DNA from: a virus
IMG/VR virus record: IMGVR_UViG_3300042486_000071
Location: 1-39,691 of that record
Strand: one strand, 5' to 3'
DNA length: 39,691 nucleotides
The notes under the pieces were generated by a model, which was given only the letters and a program-made list of their open reading frames with translations, ran no database searches and was not told where the DNA came from. Shown here piece after piece: positions 11,712-20,467 of the stretch (position 1 is its first letter; each line of letters opens with the position of its first letter). Both the position numbers and the translations under genes were made by a program.

Positions 11712-13586
11712 TTACCAATCTCCGTTATCGTCTGATCCGTAATCATCGTCTGGGGTGGTATCAATTGATACCTCATCCCGCGCCCAAAATCGGTTAGTTG
11801 GAACTGGTTTATCGTTACCGATAAAAACGAGTCCATTACGCCGCGCCATTTCAAGGGCATAGATTAAGCTATCGCTCAAGTCGGGCGAGTAACCTGTTCT
11901 GCCTTTAAGCTCATCTTTAGTCTCAATGGCAATCTTCTTTGACTTGATTGTGTATCGACGTAAGCAAAGTTCCCGTGCCAAATCTGAAGCAGGATCAATA
12001 CCAAAGATAACGCGACTCTTAAAGGCGTGATAGGCTGAATAGTAATACTCACTGACCAACCTATCGTAAACATCCTTACACGGGCGTTTATCAACCTCTG
12101 CTGCAAGTCGGTCAGTAGGTTTACCCATAGATGAGATAAGAGCAATAGCGGCTCCAGAAGCGTCAAAGCGTAGCCACTCACGAATGATAGCCTGCCCGAC
12201 TCGACCACCATCACCAGACACGTCCATACCAAACTTAGATGGTTGAACGCCAGCCGCACGGCACAACTCAACAACTTCAGTAGCAAGTTGGATTTCAAAC
12301 TCAGCAGCGGCATTAGCCGATAGTTGGATTACTTTCTGACTTTCCAACCACATTACACGATTACGAGTGCCGCGCACGAACCCAAGTTTGGCTATGGTAA
12401 GAACGCACCTATCCCCACCAATTGTAAATGCCGTATCGAATCCAGCCACCTTGGTAAATCCTTCAGAATCCCATAATGGTTCTTCGTTGGTATCAGCATT
12501 ACGAATCAAATCAGCGGTAAGAATGGTCTGAGCGAATCCAGACTTCGGCCACCAACCGATAGCGTTACGCACATAGTCAATTGCATTCTCGTCTCCATAA
12601 CACAACTTGAGCATTTCCTGTTGCTTCTCCCGATCCATAAGGAATGGAAATGGAGATGGTTCATTTGGAGGCGCGGCGAAGTTTGGGCTACGCATACCGT
12701 TGTAGAACAAACAAACGCCAGTCTCGGTCTCCCACTTATCCATATCTGGACTGACTGAATCAAAGTTAGAGCAACCTTTAGGCATAGCCCAACGGGTATG
12801 TGGGTTATCTCCAGCGGATGGGTTTCCAATACCTATGAATGTCTTGTCATTGTTTGATGCTAAGTTGGTTCTTGCAGTAATCGCGCCCAGTTCCATTTCG
12901 GGCAACTCATCAAGTGCAAGGCGAACTCGATCATTCTTACGACCACGGGTGGTATCAATAGCTTTCTGACCTTCATTACCTGATTGAAATGCGAGAGCTT
13001 TAATAGCATTTCGGTAGTCTTTATCCTCATCGTTAGACGCGCCACCCCATACAATCATATGACGATAGTCGATGAGTTTACCTATTTGAACGCGAGCACA
13101 TTTGTAGAGTTTGGAAATGATGCCCCAGATACGATCTTCGGACGCACCCAAAGTGGTAGTGGCTACCCAAGATGAAGTGCAATGCGGGGCAGAACACCAA
13201 TCAAGATAGACCCAAAGACCAACTGGAAAACTTTTTCCCATCGAAGCAGCTCCAGCCAAACAGATGTCAGTATTACTACAAAGTTCATCTAGGGTTCTCA
13301 ACAACTGAGTGTTGGTATAACCACGATTCACAATAGAAACTTCAGTTGGCCATTGGAGCTTAACCGCATTTATAAAATGCTCAGATGGGGAAAGTAGTTT
13401 AAAATCTGAAAGATTTATATTTTTCCTAACACAATAAGTTCTACCATATTGCCCTCTGCTTATTGCATAGCAAAACAACTCAATACCAAGATCGTCCATG
13501 TTTTCTGGAAATTGCATCCCGTAACGACGAATACCTTTGTTTGAAGAAAAAACTCTTGACATATCAATAGGAAAATATATTTTCAT
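11712..13586 (-). CDS. terL: Terminase large subunit (packaging ATPase-nuclease)
   Basis: This is the 624-residue DNA-packaging motor. The ATPase domain has Walker A GAASMGKS (112-119) and Walker B LALDE (223-227). The RNase H-like nuclease domain has three acidic positions: GFD (Asp384), GMD (Asp455) and SPDLSD (Asp569, Asp572). The C-terminus is acidic. It is transcribed away from the portal, scaffold and capsid genes, with only 12 bases between the divergent starts, which is unusual because terminase and portal are normally co-oriented. A palindrome copy lies inside its 3' part (11809-11824). No small terminase is recognised nearby. Confidence 0.92.
   Translation of the reverse strand: MKIYFPIDMSRVFSSNKGIRRYGMQFPENMDDLGIELFCYAISRGQYGRTYCVRKNINLSDFKLLSPSEHFINAVKLQWPTEVSIVNRGYTNTQLLRTLDELCSNTDICLAGAASMGKSFPVGLWVYLDWCSAPHCTSSWVATTTLGASEDRIWGIISKLYKCARVQIGKLIDYRHMIVWGGASNDEDKDYRNAIKALAFQSGNEGQKAIDTTRGRKNDRVRLALDELPEMELGAITARTNLASNNDKTFIGIGNPSAGDNPHTRWAMPKGCSNFDSVSPDMDKWETETGVCLFYNGMRSPNFAAPPNEPSPFPFLMDREKQQEMLKLCYGDENAIDYVRNAIGWWPKSGFAQTILTADLIRNADTNEEPLWDSEGFTKVAGFDTAFTIGGDRCVLTIAKLGFVRGTRNRVMWLESQKVIQLSANAAAEFEIQLATEVVELCRAAGVQPSKFGMDVSGDGGRVGQAIIREWLRFDASGAAIALISSMGKPTDRLAAEVDKRPCKDVYDRLVSEYYYSAYHAFKSRVIFGIDPASDLARELCLRRYTIKSKKIAIETKDELKGRTGYSPDLSDSLIYALEMARRNGLVFIGNDKPVPTNRFWARDEVSIDTTPDDDYGSDDNGDW
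11809..11824. promoter_or_regulatory. 16-bp palindrome copy 8 (intragenic)
   Basis: TTATCGTTACCGATAA, an exact consensus match inside the terminase gene, encoding Ile-Gly-Asn-Asp-Lys on the minus strand, about 100 bases before the gene's stop. Confidence 0.75.
13547..13583 (+). promoter_or_regulatory. Probable promoter of the portal/head module
   Basis: AAAAAACTCTTGACATA (13547-13563) is identical to 18091-18107 upstream of the capsid gene. TTGACA (13556-13561) is followed after 16 bases by TATTTT (13578-13583), so transcription would start just before the ATG at 13599. The element lies inside the 5' end of the divergent terminase gene. Confidence 0.6.
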
Positions 13587-13598
13587 TTCAAAAGCAAG

Positions 13599-13976
13599 AT
13601 GAAACTAAAAAACAAAAACCTCGCTCCAATCGGCGGATTTTATTGGAAGTATGAAATCAAGCGCGATAAACTCACATTTCCTGCTATTGTTTACGGAAGC
13701 ACATGGAATTCTTTGATCAAGAATATCGAGAAAGACTATCGCTCAAACAACATCGAACTTCCTTCTAACATTGAAGAAATGGTTGAAGATCAAATCTGCC
13801 AGCGGCAACCAAGTGATCGTTGCTGGTATGTTGATGGATTTGGAGACAAGATTGCTAAAGTCATCCATACAGTTGCAGCGGTAACTGACAAAGTTTTGAA
13901 AACTAAACTTGAGCAGAAAGCTAAAATATGTCCTTCATGCAATAAACGTAGGGCCGTATTGAATAAATTATCCTAA
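13599..13976 (+). CDS. Hypothetical protein with CxxC, 125 aa
   Basis: This protein precedes the portal. It contains VEDQICQRQPSDRCWYVDGF, a wording I associate with small conserved phage proteins near head genes, and ends with a possible zinc knuckle (KICPSCNKRRAVLN). The middle (SNNIELPSNIEEM) is helical. The function is unknown. Position between terminase and portal would suit a small terminase, but I see no HTH typical of one, so I leave it unnamed. Confidence 0.65.
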   Translation: MKLKNKNLAPIGGFYWKYEIKRDKLTFPAIVYGSTWNSLIKNIEKDYRSNNIELPSNIEEMVEDQICQRQPSDRCWYVDGFGDKIAKVIHTVAAVTDKVLKTKLEQKAKICPSCNKRRAVLNKLS

Positions 13977-13988
13977 AAGATAAAACAT

Positions 13989-16487
13989 ATGCTTTCCGTA
14001 GGCAACGACCAATTTTCACTTGCTGTCTTAGATCAAGATGGCAAACCACCCGAAACGCGAATCTCCAACGCGAACCACGCTTGGAACATAGCAAATCATT
14101 TGCGACTCGCTAACATCGGGCGTGAGAATAAGCGTTTACGTATATACAAAGCCTACAAATCCTTTCCTCCCACTGGATACAGCAAGCTTGCCGAAAAACG
14201 TTTACCTTGGCAATCGGATGTAAACTATGGACAACTTAGTTTCATTGTTGATAACCAGAAGTCTAGTTATTACGATGTAATTACGGAACGGCAGGCTTGC
14301 TGCACGATCAAAAGTAAATTTGGCAATGAAAAAGAACGACTCGTCAACTCAGAGAACATCGGAATCGCATTTGACCAAGCAATCCGCGAATGGCCCGGAT
14401 ACCTCTACAATACAGAGCAAGACCTTGAGGAAATGTTGCTGTATGGAAAAGGAATCGGAATGTGGGATAGCCCTATGGGATGGATGCCAGAACACGTTTA
14501 CCTCTCCGACCTTCTTTTCCCGGATGATATTCGGATCGATTTTTGCAACCTTGAAGAGTTTGTGCGCCGTGTCCGTTTGACACCATACGAACTCTACAAG
14601 AAGATTGAGAATCGTGCGGCGGCAGAAGCAATGGGTTGGAATGTCGATGCAGCTATTGACGCTATCCGTTTCCATCGTGCATTCAGCAACAATCGCAAGA
14701 CACGCGAAGACTTCTTCCGCACGATCAGCGAGGCAGGATTCAACTGGTCACTCTCCGTAAACCAAAAGATCGACCTTTACGAAGTTTACTGGAGGGAGTT
14801 CGACGGCAAGATAAGTAAAGCAATTATCTTGCAAGACTACCAACCCATCTCCGACTATATCAACTCCAACATCAAAGGAGCAGGCAAGATCAGCGAAGAT
14901 GATGTCAGAACCCAACACGGGTTTATGATGCTGAAGATTGGACTATTCAACTCATGGGATGAGATTCTGTATATGCTGACCGACTCGGTTGGCAGCGGAC
15001 TCTTCCAAGACATTAAGAGCCAAGCGGAATCTGCGTTCGTCGCCTGCCGCCAGTATGACTTCACTATGAACTCGCTGGTTGATGCCGTGCGCCTCAACTC
15101 CATGTTGATGATCGAAGGTCAAGGGCCAGACGCAACAAAAATGTTGAAGCAAATGGAATGGTTGCCAATCAGCGTAATGCCAGATGGCGCAAAGTTCATC
15201 CAGAACCGCTTTCAGCTTCCAGTAGCAGAGAGCATGAGCTTCATGCAGTTCTTCATGGGAGATATGTATCGCGGCATGGGTCAGTATCGCATTAATGCAC
15301 CTACCGCTGGAGGCAAGCAACGCACCAAAGGCGAGGCTGAACTTGATGCTGCCGAGTCTGCAAAACTATCTGGAACTCAGATTCGCCGATTCAACGAGTG
15401 CCAAACTCTCTACTTTAAACAACTCTACAAACGCTTCGTAAATGCTAAGTCCAGCGATGATGGATACGAATATGTGAAGAAGTTCTATGAAGTTTTGGAA
15501 GAACTTGGAACTCCAAAAGAAGCCGCTGCTTGGAAGAACATCACAAGCATCCGTTCCAATCTAATCAACGGAGCGGGTAGCCCATCATTCAAACTTATCA
15601 CAGCAGAGAAGCTATTGCAGATTACAGCAATTACTCCAGCCAACGAAGGGCAAGAGAACGCAGTTAAAGATGCAATCGCGGCACTCTCTGGCAGGGACAA
15701 TGTAGCTCGTTACCGGAATACCAAGCCAACTAAGATTACTGATGTTGCTCGCGTAATCGGATTTGAAAATGCTGGCATGACAGATGCGTTTGTTAACCCG
15801 CAAAACTTCCCAGTATTGCCAACTGATCCGCATATCGAACACGCAGTTGGTCACTTGCAGGATATGATGATGCAATTACAGATGAACCTGCAATCTGTGC
15901 AACAAGGTCAACCAGAACTTACAGAACTTTCCAAGGCAGTCCGCTCAGTCAAATTCAAGGGTGGTCATATCATGGCGCACGTTGAATATATCAGTAAGGA
16001 TGAATCCAAGCAGGACTTCTTGAAGCAATTCATGCAAGGAATGAACGAAGCGCAAGCAATGGCCGACGAACTCCAACAAGTTTACGTCCAAATGGCAGAA
16101 GCCGAAGCTCAGAAACAAGGTCAACCAAACTCAGAAGAAGACATCAAACTTCAATACCTCGCCGCCAAGTCTGGTATCGAAATCGACACCAAGAAGAAAC
16201 TCGCTGACATCTCAATTGGCAAGGCTTCTATCAGTCACGCTCAACGCACTGAGCAGCGTAAGGAGCAAGGCATCACTCAACTCGCACTTCAGAAGGCCAA
16301 GGCTCGCGCTGAGATTCAAAAGGAGAAATCCAAGCAAGCAGCAATGCAAGGCAAGGCTCCAGAGATGGAAGAGCCAGAGATGGAAGAAGAAGAACCAGAA
16401 GAAATGGAGACTGAAACCGAAGAGGTTGAGACTCCAAAAGGAACTGAAGAAGTTGAGATGGAAAACAATATTACACCAATGCAATGA
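13989..16487 (+). CDS. Portal protein (head-tail connector), 832 aa
   Basis: By length, position and layout this is the portal of a podovirus-like phage. It has an N-terminal segment with aromatic and basic residues (LRIYKAYKSFPPTGYSKLAE), a central body (LEEMLLYGKGIGMWDSPMGW; ISVMPDGAKFIQNRFQLPVA) and a long helical C-terminus. The C-terminus becomes Gln- and Lys-rich (from about 690) and ends in a very acidic Glu-rich tail (from about 785, EEPEMEEEEPEEMETETEEV). The long helical part would form the barrel. The acidic tail is unusual and may contact ejection proteins or mimic DNA. Its stop overlaps the next start as ATGA. Confidence 0.85.
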   Translation: MLSVGNDQFSLAVLDQDGKPPETRISNANHAWNIANHLRLANIGRENKRLRIYKAYKSFPPTGYSKLAEKRLPWQSDVNYGQLSFIVDNQKSSYYDVITERQACCTIKSKFGNEKERLVNSENIGIAFDQAIREWPGYLYNTEQDLEEMLLYGKGIGMWDSPMGWMPEHVYLSDLLFPDDIRIDFCNLEEFVRRVRLTPYELYKKIENRAAAEAMGWNVDAAIDAIRFHRAFSNNRKTREDFFRTISEAGFNWSLSVNQKIDLYEVYWREFDGKISKAIILQDYQPISDYINSNIKGAGKISEDDVRTQHGFMMLKIGLFNSWDEILYMLTDSVGSGLFQDIKSQAESAFVACRQYDFTMNSLVDAVRLNSMLMIEGQGPDATKMLKQMEWLPISVMPDGAKFIQNRFQLPVAESMSFMQFFMGDMYRGMGQYRINAPTAGGKQRTKGEAELDAAESAKLSGTQIRRFNECQTLYFKQLYKRFVNAKSSDDGYEYVKKFYEVLEELGTPKEAAAWKNITSIRSNLINGAGSPSFKLITAEKLLQITAITPANEGQENAVKDAIAALSGRDNVARYRNTKPTKITDVARVIGFENAGMTDAFVNPQNFPVLPTDPHIEHAVGHLQDMMMQLQMNLQSVQQGQPELTELSKAVRSVKFKGGHIMAHVEYISKDESKQDFLKQFMQGMNEAQAMADELQQVYVQMAEAEAQKQGQPNSEEDIKLQYLAAKSGIEIDTKKKLADISIGKASISHAQRTEQRKEQGITQLALQKAKARAEIQKEKSKQAAMQGKAPEMEEPEMEEEEPEEMETETEEVETPKGTEEVEMENNITPMQ

Positions 16488-16729
16488 CAACAGACAAAGT
16501 AAAATCCCTATGCGCGGCAATAACCTCACACGAAGACTGGAACAAACTACAGGCGTATTTACTACTTAATGTAAACCCACCAGAAGGAGTAACCACACTT
16601 ATCCATGCAATCAAAACTATTGATGCTATTGGAACGGAAGAGCAGGGAGCATTCAAAAAAACAAAAGCTACTGCAAAGCATAAAGAGCCTGCGGATAGCA
16701 CGATTGATCCAGACCTTGACGAAATCTAA
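16484..16729 (+). CDS. Hypothetical small protein, 81 aa
   Basis: The product (MTTDKVKSLCAAITSHEDWN; ending EPADSTIDPDLDEI) is small and helical with an acidic tail. It sits between the portal and scaffold genes and is coupled to the portal by an ATGA overlap. It may be a head-assembly accessory protein, but I recognise no family. Confidence 0.6.
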   Translation: MTTDKVKSLCAAITSHEDWNKLQAYLLLNVNPPEGVTTLIHAIKTIDAIGTEEQGAFKKTKATAKHKEPADSTIDPDLDEI

Positions 16730-16732
16730 TTT

Positions 16733-18016
16733 ATGCCAGAAACAAACGACACAGCAGACGTAATCGCGGAACTGAAATCCAAACCTCAAGTCCCGATTAA
16801 AGGTAACACATCTGACTTCCTCAAGAAGTTCAGCAAACAACAATCCGACGAAGGCAAGCCAAGTGCTACCAATGTTGGCGATCCTAACCTTGGCATACCT
16901 AAATACAATGAAGAAGAACCACCAGAAGAACATACCGGAGTTACCGAGGCTGAAATCACCTCTGACCGAACAGGAAAGAAAAAAGGATTCGTTGAGCGGC
17001 AAATTGAAGAAAACCGAAAGCTCAAAGAAGAATTGGAGAAATACAAGAAAGACGAAATTCCCAAGTTTGAAACCAAAATCCAAGAACTTGAGCGAATGGT
17101 CTCCGAGTCAAAATCGACGGCAGAAACCAATCATTACCAAGATCAACTCAACAAAGCAAACCAAGAAAAGTTGGAAGTTGAGCAACAACTATCAGAGCAA
17201 ATCAAAGAGTTGCGTAGTAAGCTCGATTTCCACGACATCACAAGCAATCCAGATTTCAAAAAGAATTACCTCGATCCTATTAAAAGCACATACGATACTG
17301 CGAGGCAGTTGCTATCGAATGATCCAACGCTTCTTTCAACTTTCTCCCGTGCTGTTAATGCAAACGCCTCCATCTTCAATTCGGCCTCCGAAGAAGACCG
17401 TAGAGCGGCAGAAGCCGACCGCGATCAAGCGTTCGAAGAAATCACGAACTCGCTCTCGCAGTTCAAGCAATATCAGTTCGCAGAGCAAGTCAACAGCTTC
17501 ATCAAAGCAACTCAAAGCCACCATTCAGCTCTTGTCAACTTTGAAGAAACCAAGCAGAATATCCTTCAAACCGCTAAACAAAAAGAGCAAGAAGGCAGGA
17601 ACAAGTATCTGAACCAGTGGCGTGAAGGCTACAAGAATACTCAGCAAGAGATTGATAGGGCGACTGAAATCCCAGACACGATTGCTGACTACATGAAGGA
17701 GAAGGGAATCAAATTTGACATCTCCCGCGACGAGGCTATTGCTCTGGCAGCTACCCAGCAGACCAATGAGCAGGCATCAGTTGAAGACATGAACCGACTG
17801 ATCCACCAAGGCCGCGCCTATCAGAAGATTCAAGCACAACTGAAAGCATACCAAGAGATGGTAAAAGAGAAAGATGAGTATATCGCACAACTAAAAGGTT
17901 CGTCGCGCATCTCATCATCATCAAGTGCATCGGATTCCCAGAAACCAAGAATGAGCATTACGGAAGGACTGGCTGCTAAACTTGCGAAATTCTCACCGCA
18001 AGGTCGAACAGCATAA
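16733..18016 (+). CDS. Scaffold protein, 427 aa
   Basis: A highly charged, mostly coiled-coil protein lies directly upstream of the major capsid gene, the classic scaffold position. Long heptad-like runs occur at about residues 80-165 (RQIEENRKLKEELEKYKKDE; EVEQQLSEQIKELRSKLDFH) and at 275-395, followed by a Ser-rich linker (SSRISSSSSASDSQKP) and a basic end (LAAKLAKFSPQGRTA). The basic C-terminal helix is the region that binds capsid subunits in known scaffolds. A strong terminator follows the stop. Confidence 0.75.
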   Translation: MPETNDTADVIAELKSKPQVPIKGNTSDFLKKFSKQQSDEGKPSATNVGDPNLGIPKYNEEEPPEEHTGVTEAEITSDRTGKKKGFVERQIEENRKLKEELEKYKKDEIPKFETKIQELERMVSESKSTAETNHYQDQLNKANQEKLEVEQQLSEQIKELRSKLDFHDITSNPDFKKNYLDPIKSTYDTARQLLSNDPTLLSTFSRAVNANASIFNSASEEDRRAAEADRDQAFEEITNSLSQFKQYQFAEQVNSFIKATQSHHSALVNFEETKQNILQTAKQKEQEGRNKYLNQWREGYKNTQQEIDRATEIPDTIADYMKEKGIKFDISRDEAIALAATQQTNEQASVEDMNRLIHQGRAYQKIQAQLKAYQEMVKEKDEYIAQLKGSSRISSSSSASDSQKPRMSITEGLAAKLAKFSPQGRTA

Positions 18017-18043
18017 GCCTTACATTCCTAAATCTGGCATAGA

Positions 18044-18088
18044 TGGGGGAGGTAGTTTGTCGCTGTTCTACCTCCCCCAATTTTTTTT
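18044..18088 (+). terminator. Rho-independent terminator after the scaffold gene
   Basis: TGGGGGAGGTAG (18044-18055) pairs perfectly over 12 bases with CTACCTCCCCCA (18068-18079), followed by A and a T8 run. It ends the portal-to-scaffold transcript. A promoter-like element (18091-18107) begins 2 bases later, so capsid is transcribed separately. Confidence 0.85.
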
Positions 18089-18090
18089 AA

Positions 18091-18128
18091 AAAAAACTCT
18101 TGACATAGTAAATAGGTGATTGCAATGT
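18091..18128 (+). promoter_or_regulatory. Probable promoter of the capsid gene
   Basis: It has the same 17-mer as at 13547-13563 (AAAAAACTCTTGACATA). TTGACA is at 18100-18105. The -10 is less clear: CAATGT at spacing 17 (18123-18128) or TGCAAT at spacing 15. The position between a terminator and the capsid leader supports the call. Confidence 0.55.
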
Positions 18129-18150
18129 CCAGCGCAAGAGATATACGAAA

Positions 18151-18166
18151 TTATCGTTTACGATAA
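18151..18166. promoter_or_regulatory. 16-bp palindrome copy 9 (capsid leader)
   Basis: TTATCGTTTACGATAA, an exact consensus match about 20 bases downstream of the predicted capsid transcription start, a position typical of roadblock operators. Confidence 0.85.
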
Positions 18167-18171
18167 AATTA

Positions 18172-18315
18172 GTGATTCAGTCGCACTCTGACTGGCGAGT
18201 ATCAGCACTCGCATCAAAAGCTGTTTCCGGACTGGTCTTGAAAGAGACACCGAGGGTTGAACTCCGGCTCGAAAACAACAAGCATTCGCTTGGGGCTTTC
18301 GGGCCTTTTGCGTTT
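18172..18315 (+). promoter_or_regulatory. Structured capsid mRNA leader / candidate RNA element
   Basis: Several adjacent stems can form: CAGTC/GACTG (18178-18194), GCGAGT/ACTCGC (18195-18212), CCGGA (18227-18231) with TCCGG (18263-18267) enclosing GGTCT...AGACACC, and CAAGC/GCTTG (18279-18292), followed by GGGGCTTTCGGGCC and a TTTT. The stretch has no convincing coding frame. It is followed by an A-rich, unstructured region up to the ATG at 18369. It may stabilise the capsid mRNA or be processed as a separate RNA. Confidence 0.45.
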
Positions 18316-18368
18316 GTAAACCAAACTAAAACCAAAACCAAAAATCAAACTCAAACAAAATAAATATT

Positions 18369-19781
18369 ATGGCATCAGATCAGCTATATTTCAACAGTTG
18401 TGCCGAGATTGACAGTTTCTTCCGCGAGGGCCGCGAATATTTCAACGACCTCTACGTTAAGAAGCTCGTCACCAACTCTGCATATTTCACCCGTTTCGAG
18501 GAGCAAGCATGGCCTCTTAACCACACAACCGAACAGAAAGCATTCCGCTTTGGCCGTGGATTCCACGATCCTTGCGCTCCTTTCCGCACGATCACCGACA
18601 CCTACTGCGAGACTGATTCTTGCGATAGCAAACCTGAAGTCATTCAGCGTCCCGGCACTGAGAGCTACACTTTTGAGCTTCTCCGTAAAGAGATGACCAC
18701 TGACTGGATTTGCGTTGAGAGTCTTCTCTATCGCCTCTTCCCTGCCGAAGAGATTCTCCAGTTCGAAGAGTCGAATGCCCGTATCACCAAGAACGTCCAC
18801 GAAGAGTTCCTTCGCAGCAACTACATCGGTGGTTCTGGACACAAATGGATGGGCATCACTACTGATGACGGCACTTACTGCGGACTCGTTGACGATGCAG
18901 CATGGTTCGTTCCAGAGCATACGCTCAACAACGAAGCTGGCTACGACCTCTGCGCTCTTCGCGTTAAGATGGCTCCAGCCGACCTCAACAAGATCGCTTA
19001 TCTCTCGCTTGATATGCTCGACGACGCTCTCGTTGACCTCCAAGACGAAGATGACGCTTTCCGCCTTGATCTCCAAGACGCGACTGGTCAGCCTCTGCTC
19101 GACATCGTTATCCCTGATCCTCAAGTTGGCCGTGCGCTTTACTTCCAAGCCAAGCGCAACAATGGTTACTGGGATGCTAACACGGATTTCGATGAGCGTC
19201 TCACTCGTCTGAAGCTCGGCATCAATCGTATCATCGGCGACTACGCCTTCGGTTACGACATCAACGCCGCTCGTTTCAACGCTGACACTGCCTTCAACGC
19301 ATCGCTCGCTCCATTCAATGAAGCTGATCCTGCGACATGGGCACGTCTCGTTCGCGTTCCTCGTTACGTCAAGATCGTCCAAGAAAACGGATGCTCGTAT
19401 GTTCCTAACCGCGCTTACCGCAATGCTGACTTCGGTATCTCGGTTGCTATGGTTAACAAGGCAATGTGCAAATGGACAATGCCATCCTCGACTGGATACG
19501 GCCAAGCCCAACAAATGACCCAGAACTACGCTGGTGATTGGGAATGGAAGAACCCAGATTGGGAGTGCAACCGCTGGCGCAAATCGGGCTTCTATCAAGC
19601 CCAGTTCCGTCTCGCTGCACAGGTCAAAGACCCAACCATCATGCACTCGTTCCTGCATCGCCTGCCACAAAGCAAGAGCCTCTATGGTTCCTGCTGCCCA
19701 GTTCAGAGCTACATCGTTCCTGAGAACAATCAGGACTGCTATAGCTGCGCTGGTGTGGGTGACATCGTTGTGCCTTCCTAA
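18369..19781 (+). CDS. Major capsid protein, 470 aa
   Basis: This is called the major capsid protein from its position (after scaffold, own promoter, structured leader, hairpin after the stop), its length and its G/C-ending, even codon use that suggests high expression. The sequence starts MASDQLYFNSCAEIDSFFRE and is Cys-rich for a capsid protein, with a C-terminal cluster (YGSCCPVQSYIVPENNQDCY). It has no membrane segment and is presumably an HK97-fold protein, though I cannot verify the fold by eye. The many cysteines might allow disulfide or metal stabilisation of the shell. Confidence 0.8.
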   Translation: MASDQLYFNSCAEIDSFFREGREYFNDLYVKKLVTNSAYFTRFEEQAWPLNHTTEQKAFRFGRGFHDPCAPFRTITDTYCETDSCDSKPEVIQRPGTESYTFELLRKEMTTDWICVESLLYRLFPAEEILQFEESNARITKNVHEEFLRSNYIGGSGHKWMGITTDDGTYCGLVDDAAWFVPEHTLNNEAGYDLCALRVKMAPADLNKIAYLSLDMLDDALVDLQDEDDAFRLDLQDATGQPLLDIVIPDPQVGRALYFQAKRNNGYWDANTDFDERLTRLKLGINRIIGDYAFGYDINAARFNADTAFNASLAPFNEADPATWARLVRVPRYVKIVQENGCSYVPNRAYRNADFGISVAMVNKAMCKWTMPSSTGYGQAQQMTQNYAGDWEWKNPDWECNRWRKSGFYQAQFRLAAQVKDPTIMHSFLHRLPQSKSLYGSCCPVQSYIVPENNQDCYSCAGVGDIVVPS

Positions 19782-19789
19782 GTTAAATA

Positions 19790-19817
19790 GGGGAGGGGCT
19801 TATTCAAGCCTCTCCCC
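19790..19817 (+). terminator. Hairpin after the capsid gene
   Basis: GGGGAGGGGCTT pairs with AAGCCTCTCCCC over 12 positions (one G-U), loop ATTC. No U-run follows, so it may be a leaky terminator or an mRNA-end stabiliser that allows read-through to the decoration gene. Confidence 0.6.
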
Positions 19818-19841
19818 ACAACCTTAAATAAAATACAAAAT

Positions 19842-20456
19842 ATGTCTAATTCACGACCACTCGCTTATGATCGCGTCAACCTGTTTGGCCCTGTCGCAAT
19901 CAACCTCCTCGCTACTGGAGATGCTGACCTTCTCGTTCTTAACGACGAAGAGACCAAGTTCTTTCCAACTAGCATTGTTTTGGAAACTGCCTATGCTCGC
20001 GGAACCACTGCCACCGATCCAGTTGTGATCGTTGACAATGGAACTTCCGGCGAAAACATGACAGCTTCGCTCACCATCACGGACGCTCTTGATAACCAAG
20101 GCCGCTTCAATCCACTTGCGTTTGTTGCTAATCCTTACACTATCACTGGTTCCCGTAAACTCCGCTTGGTAAAATCCACTGTTGGACTCGGCCAAGCTAC
20201 TGCTACCCGCGCTCGCACTGCTGGCGTTGCTACAATCGTTACTGGTGCTGCTCATGGTTTTACCACGGGTGATGTCATCACGATTGCCAGCATGACCGAC
20301 ACTACGTTCAATGATTTGCAAGCTGAAGTTACTGTTGTTGACTCGACTACCTTCACCTACGCAAACGCTGGCGTAAATGTTGCTTCCGGTGCTGATACTG
20401 CTGGACGTGTTGGCGCACTTTATGTGAACGCCTACGTTGTTGGTATCTACTACTAA
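19842..20456 (+). CDS. Head decoration-like structural protein, 204 aa
   Basis: The protein follows the capsid gene directly and shares its codon style. After an N-terminal part (RVNLFGPVAINLLATGDADL) it has a Thr/Ala-rich beta domain with AGVATIVTGAAHGFTTGDVI, a word common in virion-surface and fibre proteins of phages. That combination suggests an outer head decoration or head-fibre protein. A tail-tube or completion role cannot be excluded. It is flanked by two G/C-rich hairpins. Confidence 0.6.
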   Translation: MSNSRPLAYDRVNLFGPVAINLLATGDADLLVLNDEETKFFPTSIVLETAYARGTTATDPVVIVDNGTSGENMTASLTITDALDNQGRFNPLAFVANPYTITGSRKLRLVKSTVGLGQATATRARTAGVATIVTGAAHGFTTGDVITIASMTDTTFNDLQAEVTVVDSTTFTYANAGVNVASGADTAGRVGALYVNAYVVGIYY

Positions 20457-20467
20457 AACTCAACCTT

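Noticed and set aside
18384-19670. Minus-strand reading frame of over 400 codons opposite the capsid gene
   Set aside because: It is a shadow caused by the codon bias of the capsid gene. The plus-strand frame has position, leader and flanking hairpins in its favour.
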